The position numbers were made by a program, and so were the translations under genes. A stretch of 64,000 nt of DNA from Paenibacillus daejeonensis DSM 15491 (GTDB lineage Bacteria > Bacillota > Bacilli > Paenibacillales > Paenibacillaceae): NCBI RefSeq assembly GCF_000378385.1, contig NZ_KB899665.1:292752-356751 (forward strand), written 5' to 3'. Shown here piece by piece: positions 16,859-25,513 of the stretch. Every line of letters starts with the position of its first letter. The first letter of the stretch is position 1. A model generated the notes under the pieces. It searched no databases, had not been told where the DNA came from, and was given only the letters and a program-made list of their open reading frames with translations.

Positions 16859-17974
16859 ATGCCACTAGATGAATTTGGCCGGATCCGGCACTGGACGGGC
16901 AACCGGCAATCGCCAGAATGGTTGGCTGGCCAAGGTGTAATCATCGGCATTGGCGACGATACGGCGGTCGTTGACCCCCTGCCACCAGGCGGGGGTGAGC
17001 CTGCCGAATGGCAGCAGTTGCTTGCGGTCGATACCATGGTGGAGACGGTGCATTTCCTGGAATCGACGATGACCGAAGCGGATATCGGCTATAAGGCGCT
17101 GGCCTCCAATGTGAGTGATATCGCGGCAATGGGCGGCATTCCGCGGCACGCACTCATCTCGGTCAGTGCTCCTGCCTCATGGGGACCGGAGCGTATGCAG
17201 CGGCTCTATGACGGGCTATATGCTTGCGCGGCGGAATATGGGGTAGCCGTGGTGGGGGGCGATACGACCTCCGCACCTCAGCATCTGGTGGTGAGCGTAA
17301 CGCTGACCGGCGCGGTAGAGCGGAGCCATGCCATTACCCGTGCGGGTGCACAGCCGGGAGACGCCGTGTTTGTCACGGGACCGCTTGGCATGTCAGCTGC
17401 CGGGCTCCATTATTTGTTGGCCGAGGCGGGGCGACCGGATTCGGATGATCCACTGGCAGCAGCGGAAGCAGCCGGGACGACAGCGCTGGTGCGAGCACAT
17501 CGTCGCCCCCAGCCTTCGATACAGGCGGGGCGATGGCTGGCACATCGCGGCACCTGTACCTCGCTTAACGATGTAAGCGACGGCTTGGCCAGCGAGACTT
17601 GGGAATTGGCTGAAGCTTCTGGTGTCGCTCTTGTACTGGAGGAAGAGCGGTTGCCGCGCGCCGGCTCACTGTCGGCCTATGCTTCCCGTGTTGGAGAGGA
17701 TCCGCTGACCTGGATGCTATGCGGCGGCGAGGATTATGTGCTGGTCGGTACGATTGCCTCATCGGATGCAGAGGCAGCTCGGACAGAACTGAACGGACTC
17801 GGCATCCCCTTCTATGTTATCGGCCGTGTAGCTTCAGGAGAAGGCGGGGCTTCGGTCTCGATGGAGACAACGTCAGCTTCGGGAACCGTCCGCCGTTCCC
17901 CGGTGGCGCGGCGCGGATACAATCATTTTGCGACATCAATCCAAGAGGAAAGAACTGATAGGCATGATAGTTAA
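16859..17974 (+). CDS. thiL: Thiamine-monophosphate kinase
   Basis: 371-residue ATP-dependent kinase for the last step to thiamine diphosphate. The start MPLDEFGRI, the ATP/Mg site GIGDDTAVV, and VDTMVETVHFL followed by DIGYKALASNVSDIAAMGG are ThiL signatures; LNDVSDGLASE and CGGEDYVLV lie later. The ribosome site is GAGAGGAG. It leads a run of overlapping genes into tsaE-tsaB-rimI-tsaD, the same order as in B. subtilis. Confidence 0.95.
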   Translation: MPLDEFGRIRHWTGNRQSPEWLAGQGVIIGIGDDTAVVDPLPPGGGEPAEWQQLLAVDTMVETVHFLESTMTEADIGYKALASNVSDIAAMGGIPRHALISVSAPASWGPERMQRLYDGLYACAAEYGVAVVGGDTTSAPQHLVVSVTLTGAVERSHAITRAGAQPGDAVFVTGPLGMSAAGLHYLLAEAGRPDSDDPLAAAEAAGTTALVRAHRRPQPSIQAGRWLAHRGTCTSLNDVSDGLASETWELAEASGVALVLEEERLPRAGSLSAYASRVGEDPLTWMLCGGEDYVLVGTIASSDAEAARTELNGLGIPFYVIGRVASGEGGASVSMETTSASGTVRRSPVARRGYNHFATSIQEERTDRHDS

Positions 17975-18449
17975 GCATACGATATGGCAGGCCCGAAATG
18001 AGAACGATACAGTACGCCTGGCACGATCGCTGGCCGGCTGGGCGTCTGCGGAGACGCTGCTGGCGCTGGATGGGGAGCTGGGAGCCGGCAAGACCCGGTT
18101 CTCGCAAGCTTTTGCGGAAGCGCTTGGTGTACAGACGGTCGTGAATTCGCCAACGTTTACGATTATTAAAGAATATCAGGGCGAGCGATTGCCTTTTTAT
18201 CATATGGATGTATACCGGTTGTCGATGGCGGAGGCGGACGAGCTGGGGCTGGACGATTACTTCTATGGTGACGGAGTAACGATCGTGGAATGGGCGAGTC
18301 TGATTGAACCACTGCTTCCGCCGGAGCGGCTGGAGATGCGCATTTTGCACGCGGCGGACGGTGGACGTCGTATCGAGCTGACCGGGCGGGGAGCTCGGTA
18401 TGCCGATTGGTGCGCACAACTTGAAGAGATGGGGGCGGAGAACGCGTGA
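17964..18449 (+). CDS. tsaE: tRNA t6A synthesis ATPase TsaE
   Basis: 161-residue P-loop ATPase that supports the threonylcarbamoyl-transfer complex. It has Walker A GELGAGKTRF, then VNSPTFTIIKEY and the HMDVYRL sequence typical of TsaE (YjeE/YdiB). The start at 17964 follows AAGAGGAAAG and overlaps the thiL end by 11 bases. Works with TsaB and TsaD in the adjacent genes to make N6-threonylcarbamoyladenosine at tRNA position 37. Confidence 0.94.
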   Translation: MIVKHTIWQARNENDTVRLARSLAGWASAETLLALDGELGAGKTRFSQAFAEALGVQTVVNSPTFTIIKEYQGERLPFYHMDVYRLSMAEADELGLDDYFYGDGVTIVEWASLIEPLLPPERLEMRILHAADGGRRIELTGRGARYADWCAQLEEMGAENA

Positions 18450-19285
18450 AGGTGCATACTGGTTTACAAAAAGGTCTCCATCCCTACCAACCGGAATCGG
18501 ACGAGCCACTCGTGCTGGCATTTGATACGGCGACGGCGGCGATTGCAGCCGCACTGCTGCAAGGAGATCGGGTACTGGGCGAAGTGCAATCCTTGGCAGA
18601 GCGCAATCATTCGGTTCATATTATTCCTCAGCTGCAGCAATTGCTGCAGGAAGCAGGCGTCACTCCCCAGTCGCTGACGGGACTGGCTGTGGGCGTGGGG
18701 CCTGGCTCGTACACTGGCGTCCGCATTGCGGTAACTGCAGCCAAGACGCTTGCATGGGTGTGGGACAAGCCGCTGGTGGGCGTGTCGAGCCTGGAGCAGC
18801 TGGCGCTAGGCGGCGGTCCTGTAGGGGATTCCCAGTCTGCGGGGGATAGTGTTATGGAATGGGGCGTGCCGCTGATGGATGCGAGACGGGGCCAAGTGTA
18901 TACGGCGGCCTTTTCTGCTGATCCTGATCAGTGGATGCGGCTTGCAGAGGATCGGATTCGTTTAATGCGCGACTGGTGTGGAGAACTGCTGGGGCGTTTG
19001 GATGCGATCGATGCTGATGCTCAACCGGCTTGTGTGCGATTCACTGGCGATCCGGCCCTGCATATAGCAGAGATTGAGGCGTTCGAGGCAGAGTTGAATC
19101 GTCGACATCCGTCTATCCGGGTAGCTGTCAGCCCGCATGTGTCCGAAGGACGTTGGGCCGCCCTGCTGGGATCGGTTCGTCTGTTCGCAGGTGAACGTGA
19201 CGAGGCGCATGATCTAATCCCTAATTATACTCAGCTGGCCGAAGCGGAAGTTAAACTGCAAGCCAGGTTGCGGGAGGGATCGTAA
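18446..19285 (+). CDS. tsaB: tRNA t6A synthesis protein TsaB
   Basis: 279 residues with an ASKHA fold. The start of the fold LAFDTATAAIAAALLQGD and GVGPGSYTGVRIAVTAAKTLAW are TsaB signatures. The C-terminus has the common PNYTQLAEAE, which belongs to the TsaB/RimI border motif. The start is GTG at 18446 in a GTGA overlap with tsaE. TsaB is the non-catalytic partner of TsaD. About 20 extra residues come before the conserved fold. Confidence 0.93.
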   Translation: MKVHTGLQKGLHPYQPESDEPLVLAFDTATAAIAAALLQGDRVLGEVQSLAERNHSVHIIPQLQQLLQEAGVTPQSLTGLAVGVGPGSYTGVRIAVTAAKTLAWVWDKPLVGVSSLEQLALGGGPVGDSQSAGDSVMEWGVPLMDARRGQVYTAAFSADPDQWMRLAEDRIRLMRDWCGELLGRLDAIDADAQPACVRFTGDPALHIAEIEAFEAELNRRHPSIRVAVSPHVSEGRWAALLGSVRLFAGERDEAHDLIPNYTQLAEAEVKLQARLREGS

Positions 19286-19797
19286 TGGCAAGCGTTCAGA
19301 GGGGAGAGGGCGGCCGACTGCTGCCTGATTCGCTCGTGTTTCGGGCGATGCGGCTGGAGGATGTACCGTCGATCTGCCAGATTGAACAGGAGGCTTTTAC
19401 GAGTCCTTGGACCGCAGAGGCTTTTATTAATGAGTTGACGAACAACCATTTTGCGCGGTATATGGTGATGATGCTGGACGAGGACGTGATCGGTTACGGC
19501 GGGATGTGGACAATTATGGACGAGGCCCATATCACGAACATCGCGGTGCGCCATGACTATCGCGGCCGAGGCTTCGGCGAGCGGCTGCTCCTGGAGCTGC
19601 AGCGGACGGCGGTGTTCTTCGGGATGAACCGCATGACGCTGGAGGTTCGGGTAAGCAATGAGCAAGCGCAACGGCTGTACCGCAAGCTGGGCTTTACGCC
19701 GTCTGGGGTACGACCGGGCTATTACTCGGACAACAACGAAGATGCCCTTATCATGTGGGCGGAACTGGATAACAGGAGAGCGGGTGAGCGGGCATGA
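19285..19797 (+). CDS. rimI: Ribosomal protein alanine N-acetyltransferase RimI
   Basis: 170-residue GNAT acetyltransferase. The acetyl-CoA motif is [15 protein letters not shown], followed by [17 protein letters not shown] and [18 protein letters not shown], which fit RimI. It would acetylate the N-terminus of ribosomal protein S18 or other substrates. It is coupled to tsaB through a TAATG overlap and to tsaD through ATGA, the conserved arrangement of this operon. Confidence 0.92.
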   Translation: MASVQRGEGGRLLPDSLVFRAMRLEDVPSICQIEQEAFTSPWTAEAFINELTNNHFARYMVMMLDEDVIGYGGMWTIMDEAHITNIAVRHDYRGRGFGERLLLELQRTAVFFGMNRMTLEVRVSNEQAQRLYRKLGFTPSGVRPGYYSDNNEDALIMWAELDNRRAGERA

Positions 19798-20864
19798 CAA
19801 CAGACCAACTAGCCAAGGATGGCGTGACGCCGGAGCTGATTCTGGCGATTGAAACGAGCTGTGACGAGACCTCTGCTGCCGTCGTTCGCGGCGGCCGGGA
19901 GGTTCTCTCCAACGTCGTCTCCAGTCAAATCGCCACCCATCAGCAGTTCGGCGGCGTCGTGCCGGAGATTGCTTCGCGCAAGCATGTCGAGACGATCACC
20001 CGGATTACCGAACAAGCCGTGCAGGAGGCTGGTATTGAGCTGCGGGATCTCTCGGCCATCGCTGTCACGCAAGGGCCGGGACTGGTCGGCGCGCTTCTGG
20101 TTGGCATCATCGCGGCCAAGAGCTTGGCCATGGCGCTGGATGTGCCGCTCATCGGTACCCACCATATCGCCGGACATATCTATGCCAACCAGCTGGTGCA
20201 TGACCTTCAATACCCGCTGCTGGCGCTGGTCGCTTCGGGCGGTCATACGGAGCTGGTGCTGGTGGAGCGGGAGGGCGAATTCCGTATCATCGGACGGACC
20301 CGTGATGATGCAGTGGGCGAGGCGTATGACAAGGTGGCGCGCTCGCTCAAGCTGCCCTATCCGGGAGGCCCCCACATCGATCGGTTGGCGCAGCAGGCAG
20401 AGACAGCGACTCCGCTGCCCAGGTCTTGGCTGGAGGCGGACTCGTATGACTTCAGCTTCAGCGGCCTCAAGTCGGCGGTGCTGGGCGTCATTAATCAGCA
20501 TGGGATGAAAGGGCTGACGCTCGATGAGGGAGCATTGGCGCGTGGCTTCCAGGAGTCGGTCATCGAGGTGCTGACCGAGAAGGCGATTCGGGCAGCCAAG
20601 GCATTCGACGTGCGCCAGCTGCTGCTGTGCGGCGGCGTCGCGGCCAACAGTGGCCTGCGTGAGGTGCTGGGCGCACGTTGCGAGGCCGAGGGCATCCCGC
20701 TGCTGCTGCCGCCGCTGTCGCTCTGCTCGGACAACGCGGCGATGATTGCCGCCGCCGCCCACTTGAAGTGGACGCGCCGCCAGTTCACCGAGCTCGACAT
20801 GAAGGGCGACCCCGGCCTGCCCCTCGAAGACTGGTCGGTCAGCAGACACGGCAGCGACCGTTAG
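19794..20864 (+). CDS. tsaD: tRNA t6A threonylcarbamoyltransferase TsaD
   Basis: 356-residue catalytic subunit that transfers the threonylcarbamoyl group to A37 of ANN-decoding tRNAs. It shows [15 protein letters not shown], the metal-binding [28 protein letters not shown] and [13 protein letters not shown]. The last 20 residues ([14 protein letters not shown]) are variable. It ends the thiL operon, and a terminator follows. Confidence 0.96.
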   Translation: MTTDQLAKDGVTPELILAIETSCDETSAAVVRGGREVLSNVVSSQIATHQQFGGVVPEIASRKHVETITRITEQAVQEAGIELRDLSAIAVTQGPGLVGALLVGIIAAKSLAMALDVPLIGTHHIAGHIYANQLVHDLQYPLLALVASGGHTELVLVEREGEFRIIGRTRDDAVGEAYDKVARSLKLPYPGGPHIDRLAQQAETATPLPRSWLEADSYDFSFSGLKSAVLGVINQHGMKGLTLDEGALARGFQESVIEVLTEKAIRAAKAFDVRQLLLCGGVAANSGLREVLGARCEAEGIPLLLPPLSLCSDNAAMIAAAAHLKWTRRQFTELDMKGDPGLPLEDWSVSRHGSDR

Positions 20865-20917
20865 AGTGGGACTCAGAACGTAATACCGCCCGCCAGCGCA
20901 AGCCGCCACAAAAAAAT

Positions 20918-20946
20918 GGACCTGACGTTATCGTCAGGTCCTTGCT
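20918..20946. terminator. Bidirectional terminator
   Basis: GGACCTGACG (20918-20927) pairs perfectly with CGTCAGGTCC (20932-20941) around TTAT. Seven or more A lie before it and T-rich sequence after it, so it can stop both tsaD and the minus-strand glycosidase gene. Confidence 0.88.
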
Positions 20947-22017
20947 TTATTTGAACAGCAAAAAGTTGGTGGCTAGCCGGCGTAGATTACCGTCGGAAGG
21001 CTTGTTGACCACACGGCCATTGAATATGAGCGACGACGAGCCGCCGCCGTCCAGATTGTACGCATCCTTTACGCCAAAACGGGAGAGCAGAATCTGCAGC
21101 TCTGCGAGCGTTGCACCCGAGTTGCCGTATTCGTCGGAGCCGTCGGTAACCAGGAACAGCAGCTGGTCATCCTTATAGTTGGCAATGACGGTACGAGGCG
21201 CCCGGTGTGGGTTGGACTTCCACTTCTGGGGAATGGGCTGCACTACGCCATCCTTCAGCAGGATCGGTACGAACGAGGCCCCGAATTTGGGGTTCTCGCG
21301 GTCCAATTCTTCCCGGGAGGCATACTTGCCCCCGATCAGTTTGAGATCCTCGCTCAGTCCGACGAAGAACAAATCAGCGAATGACGGCTCGAAGCCGTTG
21401 ACGTACTCGCTATTTTTCACAGTCGTACTGAGCGGATAACGGCCGCTCTGGCTGTCGGCGAAGCCACCGGCGTTGATGCCAGCCAAGGCATTATAACGTT
21501 TGACAGCCGACATGGTCGTCTCGCTTTTGCCGAAGGTATCATGGCCCAGCACCATGTCGATGGCCTCGTCCGACTTGAGCTTGACCTTGAGCGCATAGCC
21601 CCGGAAATGCTGGGCGCGGATATGGAAGAGCTGAGCCGTCAGTTTCTCGCTCTGTACTTCCTCCGAGGCATAGCCAAGCTTGCGGACTACTCGCCGGTCA
21701 TAGATATGCCAGGCCCGGTCGGATTGGGAGCTGGCCAGCTGCAGCAATGAACGGACCTCCTTGTTGGTCTGTTCATAGAGCTGGGTATCCCGCTTAATGG
21801 CTTGCGCGGTGACTGTGGCCATCTCCTTGGCCTTGTCCAATCCCCCGATGACATTGCCCGTCAAGGATTCGGCCTCGGCAGGCAGAACGGTCGCGGTCAA
21901 CTCCGGCGCGGGATCGTTCAGTTCGACAGCCGGAGTGGAGAAGAGCAGCCATGCCAGGACGCCCAGAAATGGTGCGCAGGACAGCAGAGCCAGACGGTTG
22001 ATTTGTCGTACATTCAT
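20947..22017 (-). CDS. Phosphodiester glycosidase (NAGPA-domain) family protein
   Basis: 356 residues. One N-terminal transmembrane helix (about 8-27) is followed by a helical stalk (about 50-130) and a NAGPA domain (about 150-356) with INAGGFAD, APRTVIANYKDD, LFLVTDGSDEYG, YNLDGGGSSSLIFNG. Family members cleave GlcNAc-1-phosphodiesters or act in exopolysaccharide and teichoic acid turnover. The start overlaps the stop of the upstream coiled-coil gene by one base. It is anchored outside the membrane by inference. Confidence 0.82.
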   Translation of the reverse strand: MNVRQINRLALLSCAPFLGVLAWLLFSTPAVELNDPAPELTATVLPAEAESLTGNVIGGLDKAKEMATVTAQAIKRDTQLYEQTNKEVRSLLQLASSQSDRAWHIYDRRVVRKLGYASEEVQSEKLTAQLFHIRAQHFRGYALKVKLKSDEAIDMVLGHDTFGKSETTMSAVKRYNALAGINAGGFADSQSGRYPLSTTVKNSEYVNGFEPSFADLFFVGLSEDLKLIGGKYASREELDRENPKFGASFVPILLKDGVVQPIPQKWKSNPHRAPRTVIANYKDDQLLFLVTDGSDEYGNSGATLAELQILLSRFGVKDAYNLDGGGSSSLIFNGRVVNKPSDGNLRRLATNFLLFK

Positions 22018-22439
22018 TATTTCAACACATCCAGGCTCTTTTTGAGCTCATTCAGTTTCTGATTTACTTCGTTAATCTGGGTATATAGTTGATTGCTGTT
22101 ATCCGTCTTCTCCGTTGTGTTATCCTTGGCGAAAGTCAGCAACTCGTTAAGGGCGTTAACCTTGCCTTCCAACTGCGTAATCTCTGTTGCGAATCCATCC
22201 TGCAGCTGGGTAATCTGGGTCTGGTAATTCTCCTGTACGGCTGCGATCTGCCTTGCGGTCTGCTGTTCGATCGCGGCTGCCAGTTCAGCTTGCTGCTTGT
22301 CCGAATACCAGATGGCGCCGTATACGCCTGTTCCGATAAGCACGACCCATACCAGCAAAAATGCCACCATGGACTTGGTCGTTGATCTACGGGCTGATCT
22401 CTCTGGTAGGCCCCTAGATGTCTGAAGATCTTCATTCAT
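22017..22439 (-). CDS. Membrane-anchored coiled-coil protein
   Basis: 140 residues from the ATG at 22439, where GAGGTGAG precedes. A basic N-terminus (SARRSTTKS) leads into one membrane helix (about 24-44), then an almost continuous coiled coil rich in Gln, Glu, Leu and Thr to the end. I do not recognise a family. Coupled translation with the glycosidase suggests a partner or stalk for that enzyme. Confidence 0.65.
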   Translation of the reverse strand: MNEDLQTSRGLPERSARRSTTKSMVAFLLVWVVLIGTGVYGAIWYSDKQQAELAAAIEQQTARQIAAVQENYQTQITQLQDGFATEITQLEGKVNALNELLTFAKDNTTEKTDNSNQLYTQINEVNQKLNELKKSLDVLK

Positions 22440-22558
22440 AGCTTGGTCTCTCACCTCAACAAGTAAGACGCATGACGGCCCAAAAAGTTGCGGATTGCCA
22501 AATGAGAAATATGTCATGATTGAGTGAATGGTTATCAATAGGTTGTGTCAATCGGTTG

Positions 22559-22587
22559 TTGACAGATGTATGGCAACTCGCTATACT
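22559..22587 (+). promoter_or_regulatory. Sigma-A promoter of the leuA leader
   Basis: TTGACA (22559-22564), a 17-base spacer and TATACT (22582-22587) form a near-consensus promoter. Transcription would start near 22594, just before the first T-box leader. Confidence 0.82.
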
Positions 22588-22594
22588 GGGTAAC

Positions 22595-22957
22595 AATACA
22601 TGAATGTCATCCATAATTATAACGCGATGAACAGGAACAGTAGGATGGTTTAGGGGCCGGAAGCCGAGCAATCGGGGACTGGAACAGAGAGCTGCGGGAC
22701 GGTGCGACGCAGACCCCATACGATCTGAAGCTCGCCTGGGAGCGGGACGTTGGACGTACCGATTCGAGATTGTAGGAACAGGTACAGGTACTTCGTCACG
22801 GCAGCCACCGTGATTTGGCAGCGTATCTTCTTACGGTCCGGACCGGAGCAGATGTGCAACAAGGTGGGCGCCCTCCTCTGGGAGCAGCGTCAACAAGGGT
22901 GGTACCGCGCGGACAATGGTCTGTCGTCTCTTGAATAAGAGACGGCAGGCCTTTTTT
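22595..22957 (+). promoter_or_regulatory. T-box leader 1 (leucine, CUC specifier)
   Basis: tRNA-sensing leader RNA. The conserved antiterminator sequence AAGGGTGGTACCGCG is at 22895-22909. Stem I elements are AGTA near 22639 and AGAGAGCTGCGGGACGGTG near 22686. The specifier loop GAAG-CTC-GCCTGGGAGC places CTC (Leu) at 22731-22733. The terminator CTGTCGTCTCTT/AAGAGACGGCAG plus six T ends at 22957. Uncharged tRNA-Leu would stabilise the antiterminator and allow read-through. Confidence 0.9.
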
Positions 22958-23214
22958 GAATTCTAAGAATTTATATGTTTCACCTATAGATCAGCTTAGA
23001 ATTCTCCGGAATGAAACTTGCGTCCCCGTCAAAGGACAGGGTAGCCGTTTCACCTTGATTATATAGGCACCTAAACAGGTTCACCTATAGATCATACTCG
23101 CGGCAGGCAGTGCACGGCCTGAACCGCCCGCTGACAGAAGGATGCATGTATGACGTTACTAACATAACGCTCGGCAGTGGCACGAATGGTCTTCAGCCGG
23201 CATAGAATTGCATA
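22958..23214 (+). repeat. Spacer between the two T-boxes, with repeats
   Basis: No gene is visible. GAATTCTAAG (22958-22967) and CTTAGAATTC (22995-23004) form a perfect hairpin directly after the first terminator. The 15-base sequence TTCACCTATAGATCA occurs at 22979-22993 and again at 23080-23094. I see no good second promoter, so the two leaders probably lie on one transcript. Confidence 0.5.
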
Positions 23215-23497
23215 GAGAAACGCGATGAACAGGAGTAGTAGGACGAACGTCGGGAACCAGAGAGCTGTGGGGTGGTGCAACACAGACGAAGACGATCCGA
23301 ACTCGCCTGGAAGCGGTGTGCCAGAAGTGCGCGGGGCAAGCAGTCCCCGCACATAGTAAGGCGCAACGGGTAACCTCCGTGATCAGGTATTGAGCGGGCC
23401 GGGAGCCATACTCCAGGCCAACAAGAGTGGTACCGCGGCAGCTGTTCAACCAGCCTGTCGTCTCTTCTGTAACAGAGGAGGCGGCAGGCTTTTTTTA
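23215..23497 (+). promoter_or_regulatory. T-box leader 2 (leucine, CUC specifier)
   Basis: A second T-box in series. Stem I begins CGCGATGAACAGGAGTAGTAGGA, close to leader 1. The specifier GAA-CTC-GCCTGGAAGC has CTC at 23302-23304. AAGAGTGGTACCGCGG at 23423-23438 is the antiterminator, and the terminator hairpin with a seven-T run ends at 23497. leuA starts 63 bases later. Confidence 0.9.
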
Positions 23498-23560
23498 TCG
23501 GAATGAAACGCGCTGCGCTGCTAACCCCATACAAAATTGAACCTTTGGAGGATGAATACA

Positions 23561-25102
23561 ATGACAATTCGGAACATTCAGATTTTTGACACGACTTTGC
23601 GTGATGGAGAACAGTCCCCAGGAGCTTCTATTGAACCGGCCCAGAAAATCGTTCTGGCCCGTCAGTTGGCCCGCTTGGGTGTAGATATTATCGAGCCCGG
23701 GTTTCCGGTCTCCAGTCCTGGAGAATTCAATGCGGTACAACAAATCTCGCGTGAGCTGCAGGGCACGGAAATTGTCGGCTTCGCCCGTGCGGTGAAGGGA
23801 GATATCGAATCAGCCATCAAGGCAACCCAGGATGCGGCACGGCGCCGGCTGCATTTGTTCATCTCCTCCTCTGACATTCATTTGGATTTTCAATTGAAGA
23901 AATCAAGAGAAGACGTCATCCGAATCGCACGTGAGATGGTAGCCTTCGGCAAGGCCTCCGTCGATGAAATTGAATTCTCCGCTATGGATTCGACACGGAC
24001 CGGATTGGAGTTCGTTATTGAGCTGGTGGAGGCCGTCATTGAGGAAGGAGCCACGGTGATCAATCTGCCCGACACCCTGGGCATCGCGCTGCCGGAAGAG
24101 TACGAGGCCTTGTTCCGTAACGTGCGGGCGCAGGCGCGAGGCGGGGACAAGGTGCGTTACAGTGCCCACTGTCATAACGATTTGGGGCTGGCGGTAGCCA
24201 ATTCGCTGGCAGCGATTCGGGGTGGTGCTACTCAGATCGAAGTAACAGTCAACGGCATCGGAGAGCGTGCCGGCAATTGTTCGCTGGAGGAACTGGTCAT
24301 GGCAATGGAGACGCGCAAGGAAGCGTTGCAGGCCGGCACGGGCATCAATACGTCTGAGATCTACGCTACGTCGCGGATGGTCAGCCGGACGATGCATTTC
24401 CCGATTGCCTACAACAAGCCGATCGTGGGCCGCAATGCATTTCAGCACGAATCAGGGATCCATCAGGATGGCTTGCTGAAAAACCGGAACACCTATGAGA
24501 TCATGGATCCGGAAGCAATGGGCATTCCGCGCAGCATGATCATTCTGGGCAAGCACTCGGGCCGTCACGCCATCAAGCATCGCATGAGCGAATATGGCAT
24601 TGAAGTGAGTGGGGAGCAGTTGGAGACGGTCTATACTCGGTTCAAAGATGTAGCGGATGAGAAAAAAATTGTTACCGACGATGAATTGCTGCGTCTGGTA
24701 GGTGAAGCGACGGCAACCCAGCATGATCCTTATGTGCTGACCGATGTCCAAGTGAAGACGGGACCTGCTGAAGTATGCACGGCTCAAGTGACGGTCCGCA
24801 CTCAAGACGGTGCCGCACATAGCCGGACCGGAGAGGGTACGGGTCCGTTAGAAGCCGTCATCCGCAGTATTCAAGAATTAATCCCTGTGGCGGCACAGTT
24901 TGAAGATCTGGAGCTGCATTCTCTCTCCACGGGGGAAGATGCGCATGGGGAAGCGGTTGTCAGCATCCTGCATGAACAGGCGCGCCACCAGGGCACCGCG
25001 ATTCACAAGGATATCATTCTGGCTGCAGCAACCGCTTATGTAGCGGCCTGTAATCAGGCATTACTGAGCTCAGCCCGCAAACGTCAACAGCAACAAGCAT
25101 AA
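23561..25102 (+). CDS. leuA: 2-isopropylmalate synthase
   Basis: 513-residue enzyme of leucine synthesis that condenses acetyl-CoA with 2-oxoisovalerate. It has FDTTLRDGEQSPGAS, the metal-binding HCHNDLGLAVANSLAA, GIGERAGNCSLEELVMAM, and a C-terminal regulatory domain (about 385-513) for leucine feedback. The ATG at 23561 is 8 bases after GGAGG; two earlier in-frame ATGs lack proper spacing. Control by two Leu T-boxes supports the assignment over homocitrate or citramalate synthase. No leuBCD gene follows. Confidence 0.95.
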   Translation: MTIRNIQIFDTTLRDGEQSPGASIEPAQKIVLARQLARLGVDIIEPGFPVSSPGEFNAVQQISRELQGTEIVGFARAVKGDIESAIKATQDAARRRLHLFISSSDIHLDFQLKKSREDVIRIAREMVAFGKASVDEIEFSAMDSTRTGLEFVIELVEAVIEEGATVINLPDTLGIALPEEYEALFRNVRAQARGGDKVRYSAHCHNDLGLAVANSLAAIRGGATQIEVTVNGIGERAGNCSLEELVMAMETRKEALQAGTGINTSEIYATSRMVSRTMHFPIAYNKPIVGRNAFQHESGIHQDGLLKNRNTYEIMDPEAMGIPRSMIILGKHSGRHAIKHRMSEYGIEVSGEQLETVYTRFKDVADEKKIVTDDELLRLVGEATATQHDPYVLTDVQVKTGPAEVCTAQVTVRTQDGAAHSRTGEGTGPLEAVIRSIQELIPVAAQFEDLELHSLSTGEDAHGEAVVSILHEQARHQGTAIHKDIILAAATAYVAACNQALLSSARKRQQQQA

Positions 25103-25113
25103 GTGTTTATGGC

Positions 25114-25153
25114 ATCAACCGTGTAGGCGTCTACGATCGCTTATACGGTTGAT
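25114..25153 (+). terminator. Strong hairpin after leuA
   Basis: ATCAACCGT and ACGGTTGAT pair perfectly and the stem continues through GTAGGCG/CGCTTAT with G-U pairs, giving about 16 pairs around an 8-base loop. There is no T-run, so termination is likely but not certain. Confidence 0.45.
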
Positions 25154-25204
25154 TCATGTTTGAACAGAGCTTTGTTAGAAGAAGAAACAGGCTGTGAACA
25201 AAAG

Positions 25205-25471
25205 TTATCCACATATCCTCCACAAAATGTGGGTAACTCCATTTTGGGTTGATTTATCAGTGTTTTAAAACCGGGGGTAGTTGGGGACAGATACGGATGG
25301 ATCAGCCTGTGGATAATGTGGACAATGTGTGCAAAACTTTCAAAATAAGCTTTACAAAAAAGTCAATCTTAAATTTTAGTGAAGAAATGGACGTTTTTTG
25401 AGAAAAACTATCGACAGAATTGCCTAACAATTCACAAAGAGTTGTGGATAACATGGCGGATGTGGGGATAA
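25205..25471. other. DnaA-box cluster in an AT-rich gap
   Basis: Three exact DnaA boxes (TTATCCACA) occur in 250 bases: 25205-25213 on plus, 25308-25316 and 25443-25451 on minus. One-mismatch boxes lie at 25228-25236 (TTACCCACA), 25317-25325 (TTGTCCACA) and 25463-25471 (TTATCCCCA) on minus. The 25190-25510 gap has no gene and is more AT rich than its surroundings. It may be a DnaA-binding regulatory cluster; neighbouring genes are not the dnaA-dnaN set, so it is probably not oriC. Confidence 0.7.
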
Positions 25472-25513
25472 GCGTCATTCTATCCATAATCGGCAGAAAA
25501 TGGGGGTATACCT

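Noticed and set aside
19809-20909. 366-codon open frame antisense to tsaD
   Set aside because: Shadow of a well-conserved GC-rich gene. No family resemblance and no ribosome site.
25190-25510. Chromosomal replication origin
   Set aside because: DnaA boxes are present, but dnaA, dnaN, rpmH and gyr genes are not near, so I report only a DnaA-box cluster.
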